Source: Mycosphaerella arachidis
Taxonomy: Eukaryota; Ascomycota; Dothideomycetes; Mycosphaerellales; Mycosphaerellaceae
NCBI GenBank assembly: GCA_001297265.1
Contig: LIHB01000017.1
Span: forward strand, 1-64,000
DNA: 64,000 nucleotides
Direction of reading: 5' to 3'
Notes under the pieces: generated by a model
Told to the model about the DNA's origin: nothing
Seen by the model: only the letters and a program-made list of their open reading frames with translations
Databases searched by the model: none
Position numbers and translations under genes: made by a program
Part shown: positions 34,603 through 46,238 of the stretch, in pieces
Position numbering within the stretch: position 1 is the stretch's first letter
Layout of the letters: each line of letters opens with the position of its first letter

Positions 34603-35772
34603 TCACTTTTCCGCCATGGGACTAATATTCTCCACCGGACTTCCATCCCTCGAGCTCGTGCTCGGCGTACTGAACGGATCCCTCCCCTGTCCGAGACTAC
34701 CACTCCTGGAATTGTGAAGTCCCGGCCGGATGACGTTCAGACCACCAGTACTCATCCTCGCGGCGCGCGCGGAGTGGATTGACGCCGTGTCGCTGTAGAG
34801 AGTGCTGGATATGGAAACTGCCGACCTCGCCGAAGACTGTGGTGGATCGAGGAAATCTGGCGCTGGCGTGGGAGGCGCGAGTGTAGAGCCGGTGTTGTCG
34901 ACTTGCAGAGGCGGCAGGACGGGTGCTCCGCGATTCTGCGCCTTCACGGTATATGCTGGAGGTGGTACGTCGAAGGTCGTGCCGCCGTCTGAGGTTCGTC
35001 CGTAGTATTCTCCGCTGTGTTGCGCTTCACGAGCTGAGCCAGAGGCGAGGGACGAGGTATCGAGTCCTGTGAAGTATGCGTTGTTCTCCCTGCTGGTCAC
35101 GACGGGTGCGCCTCCTGCTGTTTCCATCTCGGTGCGGTGTTGTGATGTACTGCTGCTTCGGAGACTGCCCCATTTCTCTCGTAGTCCTGGGAGGAATGAT
35201 GCTCCACCGTTTCCGTTTGATCCTCGTGTCTTTTGTGCGCGCCTGCGGAGGAGGAAGAAGGCAAGGAGGACGAGAGCTAGTGCGGCGAGGATGGGCAGGA
35301 CAATCGCCACGGCTAGTTCACCTCCTGATAGGCCATCGTCGTGGTGCTGGCTCGAAGCAACAGCTGAGGTTGTTTCGCTTGCACTTTCTGCCAGGCCGGC
35401 ATTGCTCGGAATCGATGTCGAGGCGGCGGTATTCGCGTTCGATATGGAGGATGGGTTGAGGTATGCGGCACCAGTGTCGCTTGCGGTCAGAAGTGATGAT
35501 GTCCCTGTGTACCGACTCGCTGTTGGACTGCCACTGGCATAGAGTGTACTCGTCTGTATGACATACAGCGTGCCATCGTCGCTGCTCGGACTCGGCGTGA
35601 ACAACGCCACTGTGCTGTCTCCATCCTGCGTCGCACTCGCGGTCGCCGTGTAATCCGAATACTCGCTCGCCCTGGCTGCTTGAATCGAAGCGTATATGTC
35701 ATCAGACTGGCTGTCCGCTCGTTCGGAGAAGTCCTCGCTCTGCGGCTCGCGCGGAACAACGTGTCTCGCCAT
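34603..35772 (-). CDS. Single-pass membrane protein with Ser/Thr-rich ectodomain
   Basis: One exon, 389 residues from ATG 35772. Residues about 20-150 are rich in Ser, Thr and Ala (likely O-mannosylated). One strong transmembrane helix follows (LAVAIVLPILAALALVLLAF) and is capped by LLRRRAQK, a stop-transfer signal placing the C-terminal 215 residues in the cytoplasm. That part is disordered, Ser/Pro-rich, with PPPAYT, a PY-like motif that may recruit a HECT ubiquitin ligase. The layout resembles fungal wall-stress sensors of the Wsc/Mid2 class, but there is no WSC domain. There is also no N-terminal signal peptide (MARHVVPREPQS), so either the first exon is missing or the helix acts as signal anchor. 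Confidence 0.78.
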   Translation of the reverse strand: MARHVVPREPQSEDFSERADSQSDDIYASIQAARASEYSDYTATASATQDGDSTVALFTPSPSSDDGTLYVIQTSTLYASGSPTASRYTGTSSLLTASDTGAAYLNPSSISNANTAASTSIPSNAGLAESASETTSAVASSQHHDDGLSGGELAVAIVLPILAALALVLLAFFLLRRRAQKTRGSNGNGGASFLPGLREKWGSLRSSSTSQHRTEMETAGGAPVVTSRENNAYFTGLDTSSLASGSAREAQHSGEYYGRTSDGGTTFDVPPPAYTVKAQNRGAPVLPPLQVDNTGSTLAPPTPAPDFLDPPQSSARSAVSISSTLYSDTASIHSARAARMSTGGLNVIRPGLHNSRSGSLGQGRDPFSTPSTSSRDGSPVENISPMAEK

Positions 35773-38590
35773 GATTATCGTTATCGTTATCAGTACGGAC
35801 GACAGCCCGCTGTGTGATCGCGAAAGAAATGTTTCCCTGCGCTCCGGGCGCAGCCTGAGGAAGAAGACGACAGCAGCAGCAGCCGTTCAGGGCGTCTCAG
35901 CCTTTCCAGAGGACGCAGTCTCACGGCCTCAGCTGGAGCTCGACATCAGGGAGCGGAGCACGCGTGAGCTCTGTAGTGTGGACCGGTCACAGGGCCGTGG
36001 GCACGTACCTGTGTACTGTACTGCACACTGGGATATCAGGGATCGCCCCGAGGCTCCGGTGCTGACCTGACCTTCCCGGAGACTTCCACTACTGATGATG
36101 ATGCTCGCTTGCAGGTCCAGTCAGCCAATTGCCGCCGCCATTTCGTCGTTGAAGGTTCGTAAGTATTGCTAAGAGATGTGCAGAATGCAGGACCAAGGAG
36201 AGGAGAAATTCTTGCACGTTGCACAGGGAGGAGAACCCTCGATGTGTTCGTACATGTTCTTGGTGGCACAGCATCAGTATGTACCAAACAACGGCATCTC
36301 TGCAAGGGATGCAAGACGCCTTGAGCTTCCGCTGTGTTGCAGCTATTTGCAGACACCGTAATCCGGACATCGTAATGCTATACCAGACTGCCAGTGCCGC
36401 TATTGGCGCTGACTGCGATACGCTTCCTGAGCGCCATGGTTACTGCCACGAGACGGAAACATTTTGCCAGATTCTGCAACGAGACACCGCGGACGATACA
36501 CCGTGCACGTTGTCATCAAGCTTAGGGCGGCGACATCAAATATTGACGGCAGCTAGATAGACAATACTGGAATTTGATGCGACGGCGCATCGCGTGCAGC
36601 CGTGCGCAGAATGTCTCACCAAGAACAAACGCTCTCTCGTCTCCCAAACTTCAACTCTTCCACAACATCATTATTGTTCCTGCAGTCTATACACGATGCG
36701 CTATACGGAGAACATACCACATGCGAAGCTATCGATGTCTTGCAGGTACCTGAATAGATTTGATGCGGCCCCGAGGACCACCTACAGCTCAGGATGAGCA
36801 CTGTGTAGACCGAAAGCAGCAACACAAAGACACACGGGCCAAGATTTCTTGACAGTGGCAAGCAAGCACGCTCTTTTCGTCCACGAGTGTATGACTACTA
36901 GACCGACTGGCAATCTAACATGGACGAGTCTCACAGTGACCTCAAGGCTCCACCACTGGACGTAGGGCACATTCGGTCAACAAGCAGAAGCGCGAGGCAA
37001 ATGACCATGACTTTCATGTGACCTTTGGCTGGCCAACATTTCACGAAATCGCAAAGCAAATACTATTGACAAGATCTAGGTGCAGTCCGAATCGTGATAT
37101 GCTCGTACTCTTGTTCATGACCAGAGCGACCCACTGAATGGGGCCTATTTCGTGGCGAGAACGACCAACCACTCATCCATGGCAGCCGTATTCATCGTCG
37201 GCATCCTCGTCTTCGTCCTCATACTTGACATCGGACCCATCTGAACCTCACTATTTTCGTCTGGCAGACCTGGCTCAGCCTTCGCCCTGCCAGTCGAATT
37301 CAGGCGTGCAGTCTTGGCTTGGCGGGCATGAGCAGCGTGCGCCTCAGCTGGAGCGACTTCTGCCTTCCGCTTCATGGCGCCGCTCGCCGCTCGTTCATCG
37401 ACATTTGGAAGCCATGCTGTTCGAACCCACTGCGTGCTGTCAGCACACCGCAAGTACGCATGTAGCGGATGCCTTAGGATCGCTCTTTTTCAGCTCTTCG
37501 AACTTGACCACATGCATATGACCAAGTCTGGTAAGCTCTTCGAACGCCGAGTCTCCTTACAGCTTGTCTTGCTCTCTTGTCAAACGCCAAGCTTGATCTC
37601 GAGGTACAGCTTCTCCTTATTGTTGCAAAAGGCGACGCCGCCCTAAGCTAAGTTAGAGTGGCAGTATATACCTTCAACACTTATCCCTCAGCTTGACCTT
37701 GCCATCAATGACGCCCAGGCTGCTTCTCTCTTTTTGACCTTAGCTTCAATCCCGCCCTCTTCTTACGCCAGGAGGATCGACCTGGACTTGCTGGTGAGGG
37801 CGTGGAGCGGATGGTTGGTTGATGGGCAGAATGGCGATCATTGTTGCCGCGGACTCGACCAGATGTGCTCCATGGAGCAGCGATATCGCAGCTGGAGTGA
37901 CTTGCGGCCTAACAATACGCCAAGTGGGTGGTCGAGAATCAGGGGACAACATCATTCCCAACGGCGCTTTCTGACGTGCACCCATGTTTCCCGTGCGTAC
38001 CCACGAAGATACCATTTCCACCTCCACTTGAGATGGGGAAAATCTCAAAGCCTACATCGCACACTGGCCGCTTCCAGAACATCAACGACATTGTGCTATA
38101 CCTCGTCGAAGCAAGAAAACGTCTAACGCTGGCCGCCTCGACTTTCTTCCGGTCATTATTGCTGCGCATTGTGGCGACCTGCTGACGTCGGAGTTAGCAG
38201 GCTGGTGCTCTTAGGCGCCATCGTGCTCAGTGTAGTCTTTGCGGTGTCGTCGTAGCTAGTCACGCATTGTTGACATGTTCGTGGAGGAAGACGAGAAAGT
38301 CGATGCCGAGGCTAGGGACAGAAACGGGCAATGGAAGCACACGGACCGAACTCCGGTCCCTGTACGATGAGAGTACATCGCGTCTCGCTCGCCATGGCGC
38401 GTCTCCTCCTGAACAGCAATGTCGAAAGGATTTCATCTCTTCTCCTTCTGCTTCTGAACAATTCCGCTCCAAGCATGGCGTCTGTCCACAACGAGAGCAG
38501 ATCCGCGCCTGCAGGAAAGCGAAAGCGGTGTTCATCCGACCATCCGATCAAAAGGGCAGAGGCTCAATGATATGGATGTCGACAGCGACA
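35773..38590. other. 2.8 kb region with short codon-like pieces only
   Basis: A minus-strand ATG at 37376 opens a 76-codon Lys/Ala/Met-rich frame (MKRKAEVAPAEAHAAHARQ) ending at 37145, and another minus frame lies at 38160-37939. Neither has a domain or consistent splice partners. The rest shows nothing. Confidence 0.35.
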
Positions 38591-39360
38591 TTTATGAGGA
38601 GTCTTCGGACGAGAGTCTCGTGTAGTGGAATAACTAACTGGAAACAAAACCCATGGCTGATTTGACCTTCTGGACCTGAATGTGGGTTTCAAACGCTATG
38701 CAATCCACAAAGCCGTGCTTCGGGCGAAAGCTCCCAAGTTAGCCTCGACAATACTGACTTCGACACCCGGCAACAACAATCGAGATGTCATCGACATCGA
38801 TAGACCAGCCCTGTTTGCAATGCTTGTGGCATGGGCATATACTGGCGAGCTGCATCCTTTACCTACCAACGATGAGTCTAAATCGAACACCGGACGTCAA
38901 CGTGAAAGACCAAATGCTCGACTGGTCTCGGATCCTATCAATATCGGAGCTGTACCAGATGGAATGATGTTGATCTGATCAGTATCTACATATTAGCAGC
39001 CACGTACATGATCCATGAATTGATAGACGCTGTCGTATCTGAGCTATGGTTACTGAGCAGGACCCTCCGCCCCAGCACTACAGCTCGTGGTGCCAATGCT
39101 GCTTACGATAACCCCGAAAACTCTCGACTCACCAACTTCTTGGACCTAGAGGCGGTGGGTTAGCTCTATGCGATCGAAGAGAACGTTCCGCTGGACATGT
39201 CTGCGTTTGATGCACGATATATCCCTGGTGTACTGCACCGTGATATCAAGCATCGCGGTTGTGGTCAGCTATATATGTACAAGGACAAGAGATTTCTCTG
39301 CGTCGGACATAAGCTTTCGTGGCATTCTGGAGGGGACGGAAGCTGCATGTAATGACTCGT
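38591..39360 (+). pseudogene. BTB/POZ-domain gene relic
   Basis: A frame at 38680-38870 reads DLNVGFKRYAIHKAVLRAKAP, then a short loop, DVIDIDRPALFAMLVAWAYTGEL, the typical order of a BTB domain (conserved His, hydrophobic helices, W.YTG). The upstream piece PMADLTFW, which should precede it, is in a different phase. The downstream helix LAATYMIHELIDAVVSELW near 39000-39060 is again shifted and meets a TAG near 39161. Fungal BTB proteins act as Cullin-3 adaptors or transcription cofactors, but this copy is split by at least two frame changes and a stop. Confidence 0.6.
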
Positions 39361-39699
39361 AGCGGGCTAGGACAATCGATCACACGTGCGACAGAAGTAG
39401 TCGCTGCTCACTGATATCGGAACGCTTTGGGTTGGGCCAAACTAGACACATTTCCCGGTTCCTAAGTCACTCGCATCAGAGTATAGTGATCACCTCCGAA
39501 ACGCTTTCCCGGGCGGATGCGAGGAGAGTGAAACGGCGACATCAAGCTCGTACATGAGAAGCCGGCAATCATGGAGCTATACTAAAAGCATGGCTATACT
39601 CTGACCCGATCAAGGACCCAACTCTCGATCCGCTAGGCGGCCGAAGCGTGCTTGCCGATCGACAGCCAAGCAGAAGGGAACAGGCCACCCCATGCACCG

Positions 39700-39890
39700 T
39701 CCGGTCCCAGATAGGACTCCCAGCCCAACCCTCCAAGGCACTCCTACGTTTATCAGGTCTACCAGGACGATCTGCAGGAGCTGTACATACTAGCAGATCG
39801 CCGCGGCGTCAGGTACTTGAAGAACGACATCGTGACAAGATGTATTGCACATCGAGAAGCCGCACGCCGGCTTCCACTCTTGACAGCTAG
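39700..39890 (+). pseudogene. Second BTB-associated fragment
   Basis: About 45 codons read QVYQDDLQELYILADRRG, then VRYLKNDIVTR, matching the segment after the BTB core in fungal BTB proteins (DL..LY.LAD+.....L+NDI). It ends in a stop soon after and lacks a preceding BTB core in phase, so it is a fragment, related to the copies at 38.6 and 44 kb. Confidence 0.55.
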
Positions 39891-40936
39891 CTAGCATAGC
39901 TCGCATCGACACAGCCTATGCTAATCTACCTGCAGGCTGTGGTATGTTGAAGTACATAACATATTAATTAACCCAGCCACTGGTGGATCAGCCGCACATC
40001 GGTCACGTCGACAGCCTCAAAAATCTGCCGCCGCTACCAGCCATGAATGGCTATGATGAAGCGTGCAGCCCGGCGTGCAGATCTACCCCTGGGGCCTTTC
40101 GGCGTGTGTGTGAAATCACTCGCACGAGCATTTCAGCCAGAAGGCACGCAAGTCTGATCGCGAGTCGTTGGCGTCCAGCCGGAGGCCGAGCCACAGGACG
40201 GACGGAGACGTGAACTTCAGATGCTGAATTCTTTGAGCCAGGTCGTCCTAGTGTGAGGTTCACGAGGTTTAGATCAGGATTATGAGACAGCTGGTCAGCA
40301 ACTGTGTCCGGCACTATTTTGGGATATGTGATTGGCTGGGATGCACCGGACTAGTGGCGGACGCTAGTGGGATGTCGCATTTCTGTAGTGTCGGAGCGCA
40401 TTTCTGTCGTGCCGGACGCTGTCGTGCCGGACGTCGACGTGCCGTTGGTCGAGCAGCAGCACAGCACTATGATCAACGTCATTCAGCTGGTTAGCGTACA
40501 ACTGGATGGAGCTGTGCGACTTTCCGCTCATCGACTCTTACGAGAACGCATGCGAAGAGTCTGGCCCAGTCATGCCCATAGAAGTCATCTCCAAGCGAGC
40601 ATTAGTTGTTGACGCCATGCTCACCATCTGGTCTGGTCACCGGAGGATCAGGAATGTCGCACGAGACTGGCGTTTCGATTGATCAGGAGCCGGGGCGGGC
40701 GATCACAGACAACGATTCAGGAGGCCACTCGCCTTCTCGCAGAGAGAACGCAAATTGCCATCGAAATGACTTCCCGGGGCATGTCCCAGGTCTCTTTCTT
40801 TGCGTTCCCAATGATTGCCACACTTTCCATTCATGCACAAGTGAAAGAAGAATTGGGTGGGGCCCACCTCCCGGTAATGGAGAATGTCCCATTTGCATGC
40901 ATCGACATCCGCTAAAGGCTATGGCAATGGTAATGC
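39891..40936. other. Intergenic, no supported gene
   Basis: Downstream of the alpha-galactosidase stop codon and between relics. Short direct repetition of gtcgtgccggac occurs near 40408-40432. Nothing else stands out. Confidence 0.4.
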
Positions 40937-43227
40937 TCACTGCTCCTTATACAACCGTATGAGCTTACTCTGATAATCCATCATTGGAAACGCCACATTC
41001 ATGCCCGCATTCATATACGTCGCACCCGTATACGTAGCATTATCCGCATCATTAAAATACCTCGCCGTAGGATCCAGGCCCTGCAGCCTGAGCGGCGGCG
41101 CCGCAGGTTTAATCACCGCCTGCTGCTGGAACGCAAAGACAAGTGCACGGTTTCCGTCCTCTGAGATGAACTGCACTGCTGGGAAGTTGCTGTCGTCTGG
41201 GAGGCGGAGACGGTAGAAGTCCCCCGAGATGACGATGGGGTTGACGTCGTGGGCTTCTTGCATGATTGCTGGGATGTGGGAGGATTCGTCTTCGCTCAGT
41301 TCGGAGGGGTTGAGTTCGAAGCCGAAGGAGCCGCACATTTCGGCAACGTGGGCGCGGTAGGTGATGGAGATGTTGCGTTTTGTGAGGCCGTTTGGGACGG
41401 CTGAGACGTGGCAGCCCATGGCTGAAGGTGGGTAGGCGAGAGAAGTACCGAGCTGGATTGTGAGACGGTTCGAGGCGTCGGTGTTGTCGGAGGTCCAGGA
41501 TTGTGGCCAGTAGTGGAGTAGACCTGCGTCGAAGCGGCCACCTCCTGATGCGCAGCCTTCCCAGAGGACGTCGGGGTAGGAGGTGGTCAGGTCGTCGATG
41601 ACGCGGTACAAGCCGAGGATGTACTCGTAGTCCTGTGCAGGGTATGCCATCTCGGAGATACCACGGTTGTTGTCCCACTTGATGTACTGGATGTTGGCGG
41701 AGTCCAGGAGCTTGTGCATGAAGTCGATGAGGTAGTCTTGCACTTCTTTCAAGCCAAGATTGAGGACGAGCTGGCTGCGAGTGAGAGTCCTTGGGTGGTT
41801 GCCGGTGTGTAGGACCCACTCTGGATGCTCGTGGTAGAGGGTGGAGTTGGGATTGACCATCTCTGGCTCGACCCAGATACCGAATTGGAGTGAAGCCGTG
41901 GAGTTCAGGACAGTGAAGGAGTTGACATCCTGCACGAATGGACCCAGGCCTTCTGGAAATTTGGCTGGGTTGGGAGTCCAGTCACCGAGACCCATGGTGT
42001 CGTTGTCTCGGGGATACTCCACCCCGAACCAGCCATCATCAGTCACGAAGAGCTCGATGCCGAGCTCCTCTGCCTCGTGGGAGAGTTTAACCAAAGAAGT
42101 GTCGTTGATATTCGCACCAAGACCTTCCCAGGAGTTGAGCAAAATTGGGCGTGTCTTGAAGGTCTGTTTACCTCTCGAGAGGTGGTTCCGATACAAGTCG
42201 TGGAAAGACCTTGACATGCCGCCAAGACCTTGCGCCGAATAAACTGATACCGCCTCTGGTGAAGTGAATGTCTCGCCTGGTGGCACTGGGATGCTGGCGT
42301 GAAGCGGGTTCAGTCCAAGAAGAACACGGACGTCTCCAGTGGCGTAACGTTCGGCAGATGCTGCAAAGCTGCCGGTGTAGACCAAGTTGAAACCCCAAGC
42401 CTCGCCGGATGATTCGGTAGTGGTCGGCGATTGCAGTGCGAAGAATGGGTTGTGCAGATGCGATGAGTAACCCTCGCTGCTCCGGAAGCTGGTCTCGCCA
42501 TAATCGACTCTCCTCTTGACACGATTTGCCTCGTGGGACCAATCACCCTGAAGCTCGATCATGTCGAGATCCAGGTTCGGCAGGTCGACACTAAAGCTGG
42601 CTGCCCGCTCGATGCTGATGTTGCTCGTACCATTGTTGGTGATCTGGAAAGACCGTGCAATGGCGTTGTACTTTGGGAAGACAGAGTACGACAGTACTGC
42701 AGTCACATCACTGTAATTGTCGTACAGAGTGACGAGGATAGTAGACACATCAGCGCTCTCGCCGTACGTGGCTGGCAGACCAGGAAGTTTCGGCTTCCCG
42801 TCCACGATTTGGTGAGACTGGTAGTTGAACTCGGAAACTGTGTTGCCGTCGGCGTGCTTGACGTGGATCGCTGGCAAACGGAACTCTGCTCCTCTGCCGA
42901 TGTCTGGAAACTCCCGGCGGACGTTGCTGAGGCCAGTGTTTGGTGCTCGCTGGTCGACCCATCCGCCTTGATAGAGGCTCACAGGTGGGATGAAGTCGTT
43001 CACTGAGCCGCCCCAGTGATCCGAGATGAGCTCACCTGAGGCCGTGTCGACATGGAAGAGGTACGAGGCATTGTTGGCGGTCAGTGTGAAGTTCGTGCCG
43101 TCTGCTGTGATGGCTATGAGATTTGGTCAGCATGCAGTCTTGAGGTGTCCAAAATCGATGGAAAAATACCATTCTGGGCCGCAGACAGGGCTGCCAAAAG
43201 AGACACTCCAGCTAGGACAGTCTTCAT
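40937..43227 (-). CDS. aglC: Secreted GH36 alpha-galactosidase
   Basis: Exons 43227-43170 and 43113-40937 join in phase across a 56 bp intron (43169-43114), giving 744 residues, the size of fungal AglC-type enzymes. Exon 1 encodes the signal peptide (MKTVLAGVSLLAALSAAQ). The GH36 N-terminal beta-sandwich is followed by the barrel with LLNSWEG, DDGWFG, IKWDNNR (nucleophile Asp500) and WEGCASGGGRFD, then SWTSDNTDASNR, which carries the acid/base Asp. Many NxT/S sites fit secretion. The enzyme should release alpha-1,6-linked galactose from melibiose, raffinose-family sugars and galactomannan side chains outside the cell. It is the only intact gene in a roughly 12 kb stretch of relics. The gene symbol is by family resemblance to Aspergillus AglC. 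Confidence 0.95.
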
Positions 43228-43914
43228 CTTGATGGATCTCAACGAACTTGCTCGCTTGCCTTTCTCATACGTGAAAGGCAGTTGGGCATGGAGAAATAAA
43301 AATCTCTGCTGTCGCTCCTAGGGTGCGGCCCTCGGCCATGTGTTGCACGACGTTTGGTTTGCGGAGAAGTGGTCGGGATGTGGAGGTCTTGCAGGTAAAG
43401 CCAAGACTCTTCGTCTTTCGTCTTGGCTGGGCACTCTCCTCGCGTTGTTGAGTACGAAGCAATGGCGATATGGATGGTAAGAGGACGAAATCTGCAGCCG
43501 AGCTGGATGACTAAACTCAACGTAGCATATCGATCTGGACTGCATCGCCTTCTCGATGTGGAGGAGTCGAGTCGTTCATGCCAATGCCCCGGCATCTGAC
43601 GGCGTCTGGGGAATGAAAGCTTCATGCGGGGAAATCGTTCGTCCAGGAACGCTCCCATTTTTGCAATGCTCGATTTTGCTTCAGGACATCCCCAAACCAG
43701 ATTCAGTGGTACGTCCATGATCGATCTCGTGGAAACATCAATAACAGGTTACAGGAGCAGTCATGTGACCCGTCAATCTTGAGGAGCCAAGCCATCACTG
43801 CAGCACGGTCATATCCAGCATGACGCTGTCAGTCACCAAGGGATGCCGAGATTTTGTCTTCATCGGTGTGTATTCGGCCTCTTTGCCATAGGGATATGCG
43901 TGCACCTCTCTGCC
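43228..43914. other. 5' flank of the alpha-galactosidase gene
   Basis: No gene supported. It includes the promoter of the minus-strand enzyme. Several GGGG/CCCC words occur (around 43433, 43588, 43627) that could bind zinc-finger regulators, but none is assigned. Confidence 0.35.
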
Positions 43915-44347
43915 TCACGGGAAGCCTGCCATCGCAGCAGTAGCGGTTGCTTGGGTGTCCCAAAACATGGACGCCTCCTCCTCAAGATAACGCAATAGCG
44001 GTGAGGTCTCAGGCAACGAATGGTAAGCGAGGTCAACACGCGTGGCGGACGAAGCCAGAAGCGGGTCTTCTTCCGTAGGCCGAGCTCGAAAGCCATCTGT
44101 GGATGATAGCATTTGGCAGATGCTCGACGCCATGCTTATGTGCCAAGACGTAGAGGTCGACGAGATCGTCCTGATAGATGGCCTCGATGGTCGAGCTTGG
44201 CTTCCGTTCTGACCTACGGATACTACTACACCTTTCAGATCCATCAAGTCTGGTTATGCGGCGTAGCACTGGGCCGCTGCATATGTCTAGCTCATCGAGG
44301 TCTCCGGCGTTTACACGCACGGGCAGCGGGAGCTGCTTCATATACAT
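43915..44347 (-). pseudogene. Third BTB-protein relic
   Basis: The minus strand reads AIYQDDLVDLYVLAHKHG, then EHLPNAIIHRW, the post-BTB helix region. The conserved continuation (HSLPETSPLLRYLEEEASMFW) lies in a different phase, so one frameshift separates them. It closely resembles the fragment at 39.7 kb (YQDDL.(E/D)LY.LA), indicating related copies. No intact BTB core could be read upstream. Confidence 0.55.
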
Positions 44348-45033
44348 TCAGCCCAGCAGGATGGCTATCATGGCTGGCTGCTCCAAGTCCAGCGGGAGGT
44401 GATTGCCCAGCAATGGCTTCGTTTAGCTATCGGATGCCGCCCTGAACGACGTGCATTATCGAGCCATCGAGCTCCTGTGTACAAACAACTTCATGGCCTT
44501 GCGGGGAAAGGTCAACGGAACGATATCGTCCTAGAGTGGCGAGTGATCCTGGTGAACAACAAGGCTCAGCATTCCTCGGCAGTGACTTCTTCTCCCAAAG
44601 TGAAGGACATAGCTTGTGGACTTTGCTATGCAGTCGATGGTGGCAAAGGTTCTGCTGAGGATCCCAGATATGCTGAGGCTGGACGTGAAGATCAATGATT
44701 GCCTGATGGACTTTGTTGATGTACATGGGCGGAAAGCCGGAGATGTCTTTGGGTATCTGTGTCTACGTTCGAAGTGCGAGAACGGCGGTGTTCAATGCCA
44801 TGAAGAAAATTGCGTTGGTGGCGCGTCGAAGACCATCCTGACAGAATCAGCAGTCACCGTCCTCTTGGTCCAGTCGTGCTGCAGCTAAAGCTGATTGATA
44901 AGAAGATCCATCAGGTCGTTTGATGCATACCTTTTGGCATGTGCGTGTACCTCTACAAGATCTTCACCTTCCCACTTGACAATATCATCGCGAGCATGCT
45001 CTTGCTTCGTGCCCTGCACGAGACGTGTCGTGG

Positions 45034-45639
45034 CATTTAGCGTTGGGCTCGACCGAACATGTACAGCAGCTCGAGAAAGAATCATATGATCGTCTCGCCA
45101 ATATTGACAAAGCGATCGCTACCATCTCCAAGTATCGCGGGCACTTTCCGTTCCACTACCATGCACACACTCGGCTGAGGGCAGAAATCGAGACTGTCTC
45201 GGCAGAGCTCGTAACGGTGACCTCGGAAAAAGACCAATTGGACAGGCGACCTCAGGTGGTTGAGCTTGAACGAGGAACCGAGAGGCGCAACCACAAGAGC
45301 ATCGTGAAGCACCCTGAAGGCGACCCGAGCAAAGCGCGAGAGATCATTCGCGGGTAAGAGCAGCAGATCGTCGAAGCTGCCGTGCAGATCAGAACTTTAC
45401 GAGCGAGCAACGAGGTTCTCGCCACCCGGATAACCGCCGCCTCGACCAAGCGCACATCGATGGCTTTCGATCTCACACAAGCCGAGAGGAAGCTGGAAGC
45501 CGTCGCGACAGACCTGGCAGATCAGAAGCACATGCATAAGCACATCACGGCCAAGCTTTATGAATTTCTAAAACAGTCCTTAGAAGGGATCAGTGACCTA
45601 GTGCAGCAGAGAATCGACTTTTCAGAGCATCCAAGGTGA
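45034..45639 (+). pseudogene. Coiled-coil protein gene with one in-frame TAA
   Basis: One plus frame spans both halves: 45034-45354 (ESYDRLANIDKAIATISKY..ELVTVTSEKDQLD) and 45358-45639 (EQQIVEAAVQIRTLRASNEV..AERKLEAVATDLADQ), separated only by TAA at 45355-45357. Heptad-like spacing of Leu/Ile/Val/Ala continues across the stop, as in a long coiled coil. No ATG is present at the 5' end. The stop follows GGG and overlaps GTAAGA, so a splice donor is possible, but no acceptor gives a plausible intron that keeps the heptads. Reading TAA as a former CAA would restore a Gln in the coil. Family unknown. The 3' end overlaps a separate relic on the other strand. Confidence 0.45.
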
Positions 45640-46238
45640 GCGAGCGAAAGTTTCTCGCGAGCAGGAGAAGTCTCCTGTAAACACTCGTTTTTCCAGTCAG
45701 AGCGGGCGACGCAGATGTTGCGAAGATGAAGGACGTTCCCTGGACCGATCATGGAGAGGAACGCCGTAAGTGCACGCAGACCTGGCACAACGAAAATACT
45801 CTCTTGGTTAGAGGGTGGGATTGCTTCGCTGGCGATAAGGCGAGAGGTCTCAAAGCCAGCGAGGTCTCATAGCGGTGAGGGTCGAGCAGGAGTTATGGCA
45901 GTACTTTGCTTTGCAGCGACACCTTAAAGCTCGGGACTTCTGCGTGGGGTGTTGGTCCGCCGAGTAGTAGAAGAGAAAGCTCTTGGTGGGATCCCGGCCA
46001 ATGCTGGAACTTCCATACCACTCTTTATTGACATGTCTGCTGAGCTTCGCTCTTCCTGGGCCCTGACCTTTGTAATCAACGTCCAGCGCTTTTCTCGGCT
46101 ACACCAGGTTTGCAGACTCGACTCGATCGGTGCTGGGTGGCTGATCACGGGCTGGTAGATGATGTTGCGTGTTTCTGGTGGGATGTCGGGAAGTTCGCTT
46201 GGCTTTCCCTCTTGCTGTGCAGCAGGCGTCGACGACAT
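45558..46238 (-). pseudogene. F-box-like (LPPEtRNxIY) gene relic
   Basis: ATG 46238 opens a frame with ELPDIPPETRNIIYQPVISH, the signature of a large ascomycete family of F-box-like proteins (LP.E.RN.IY). The expected downstream part (VPGLRALTAFLSMIGPGN..HLRNICVARSDW) is found 200 bases on in another phase, with several stops in between. Intact members usually run about 250-350 residues in one or two exons; this copy does not. Its far end overlaps the coiled-coil frame on the opposite strand. Confidence 0.5.

Noticed and set aside
41109..41819. 236-codon minus frame inside the alpha-galactosidase gene
   Set aside because: Arg/Pro/His-rich out-of-frame translation of the GH36 coding region.
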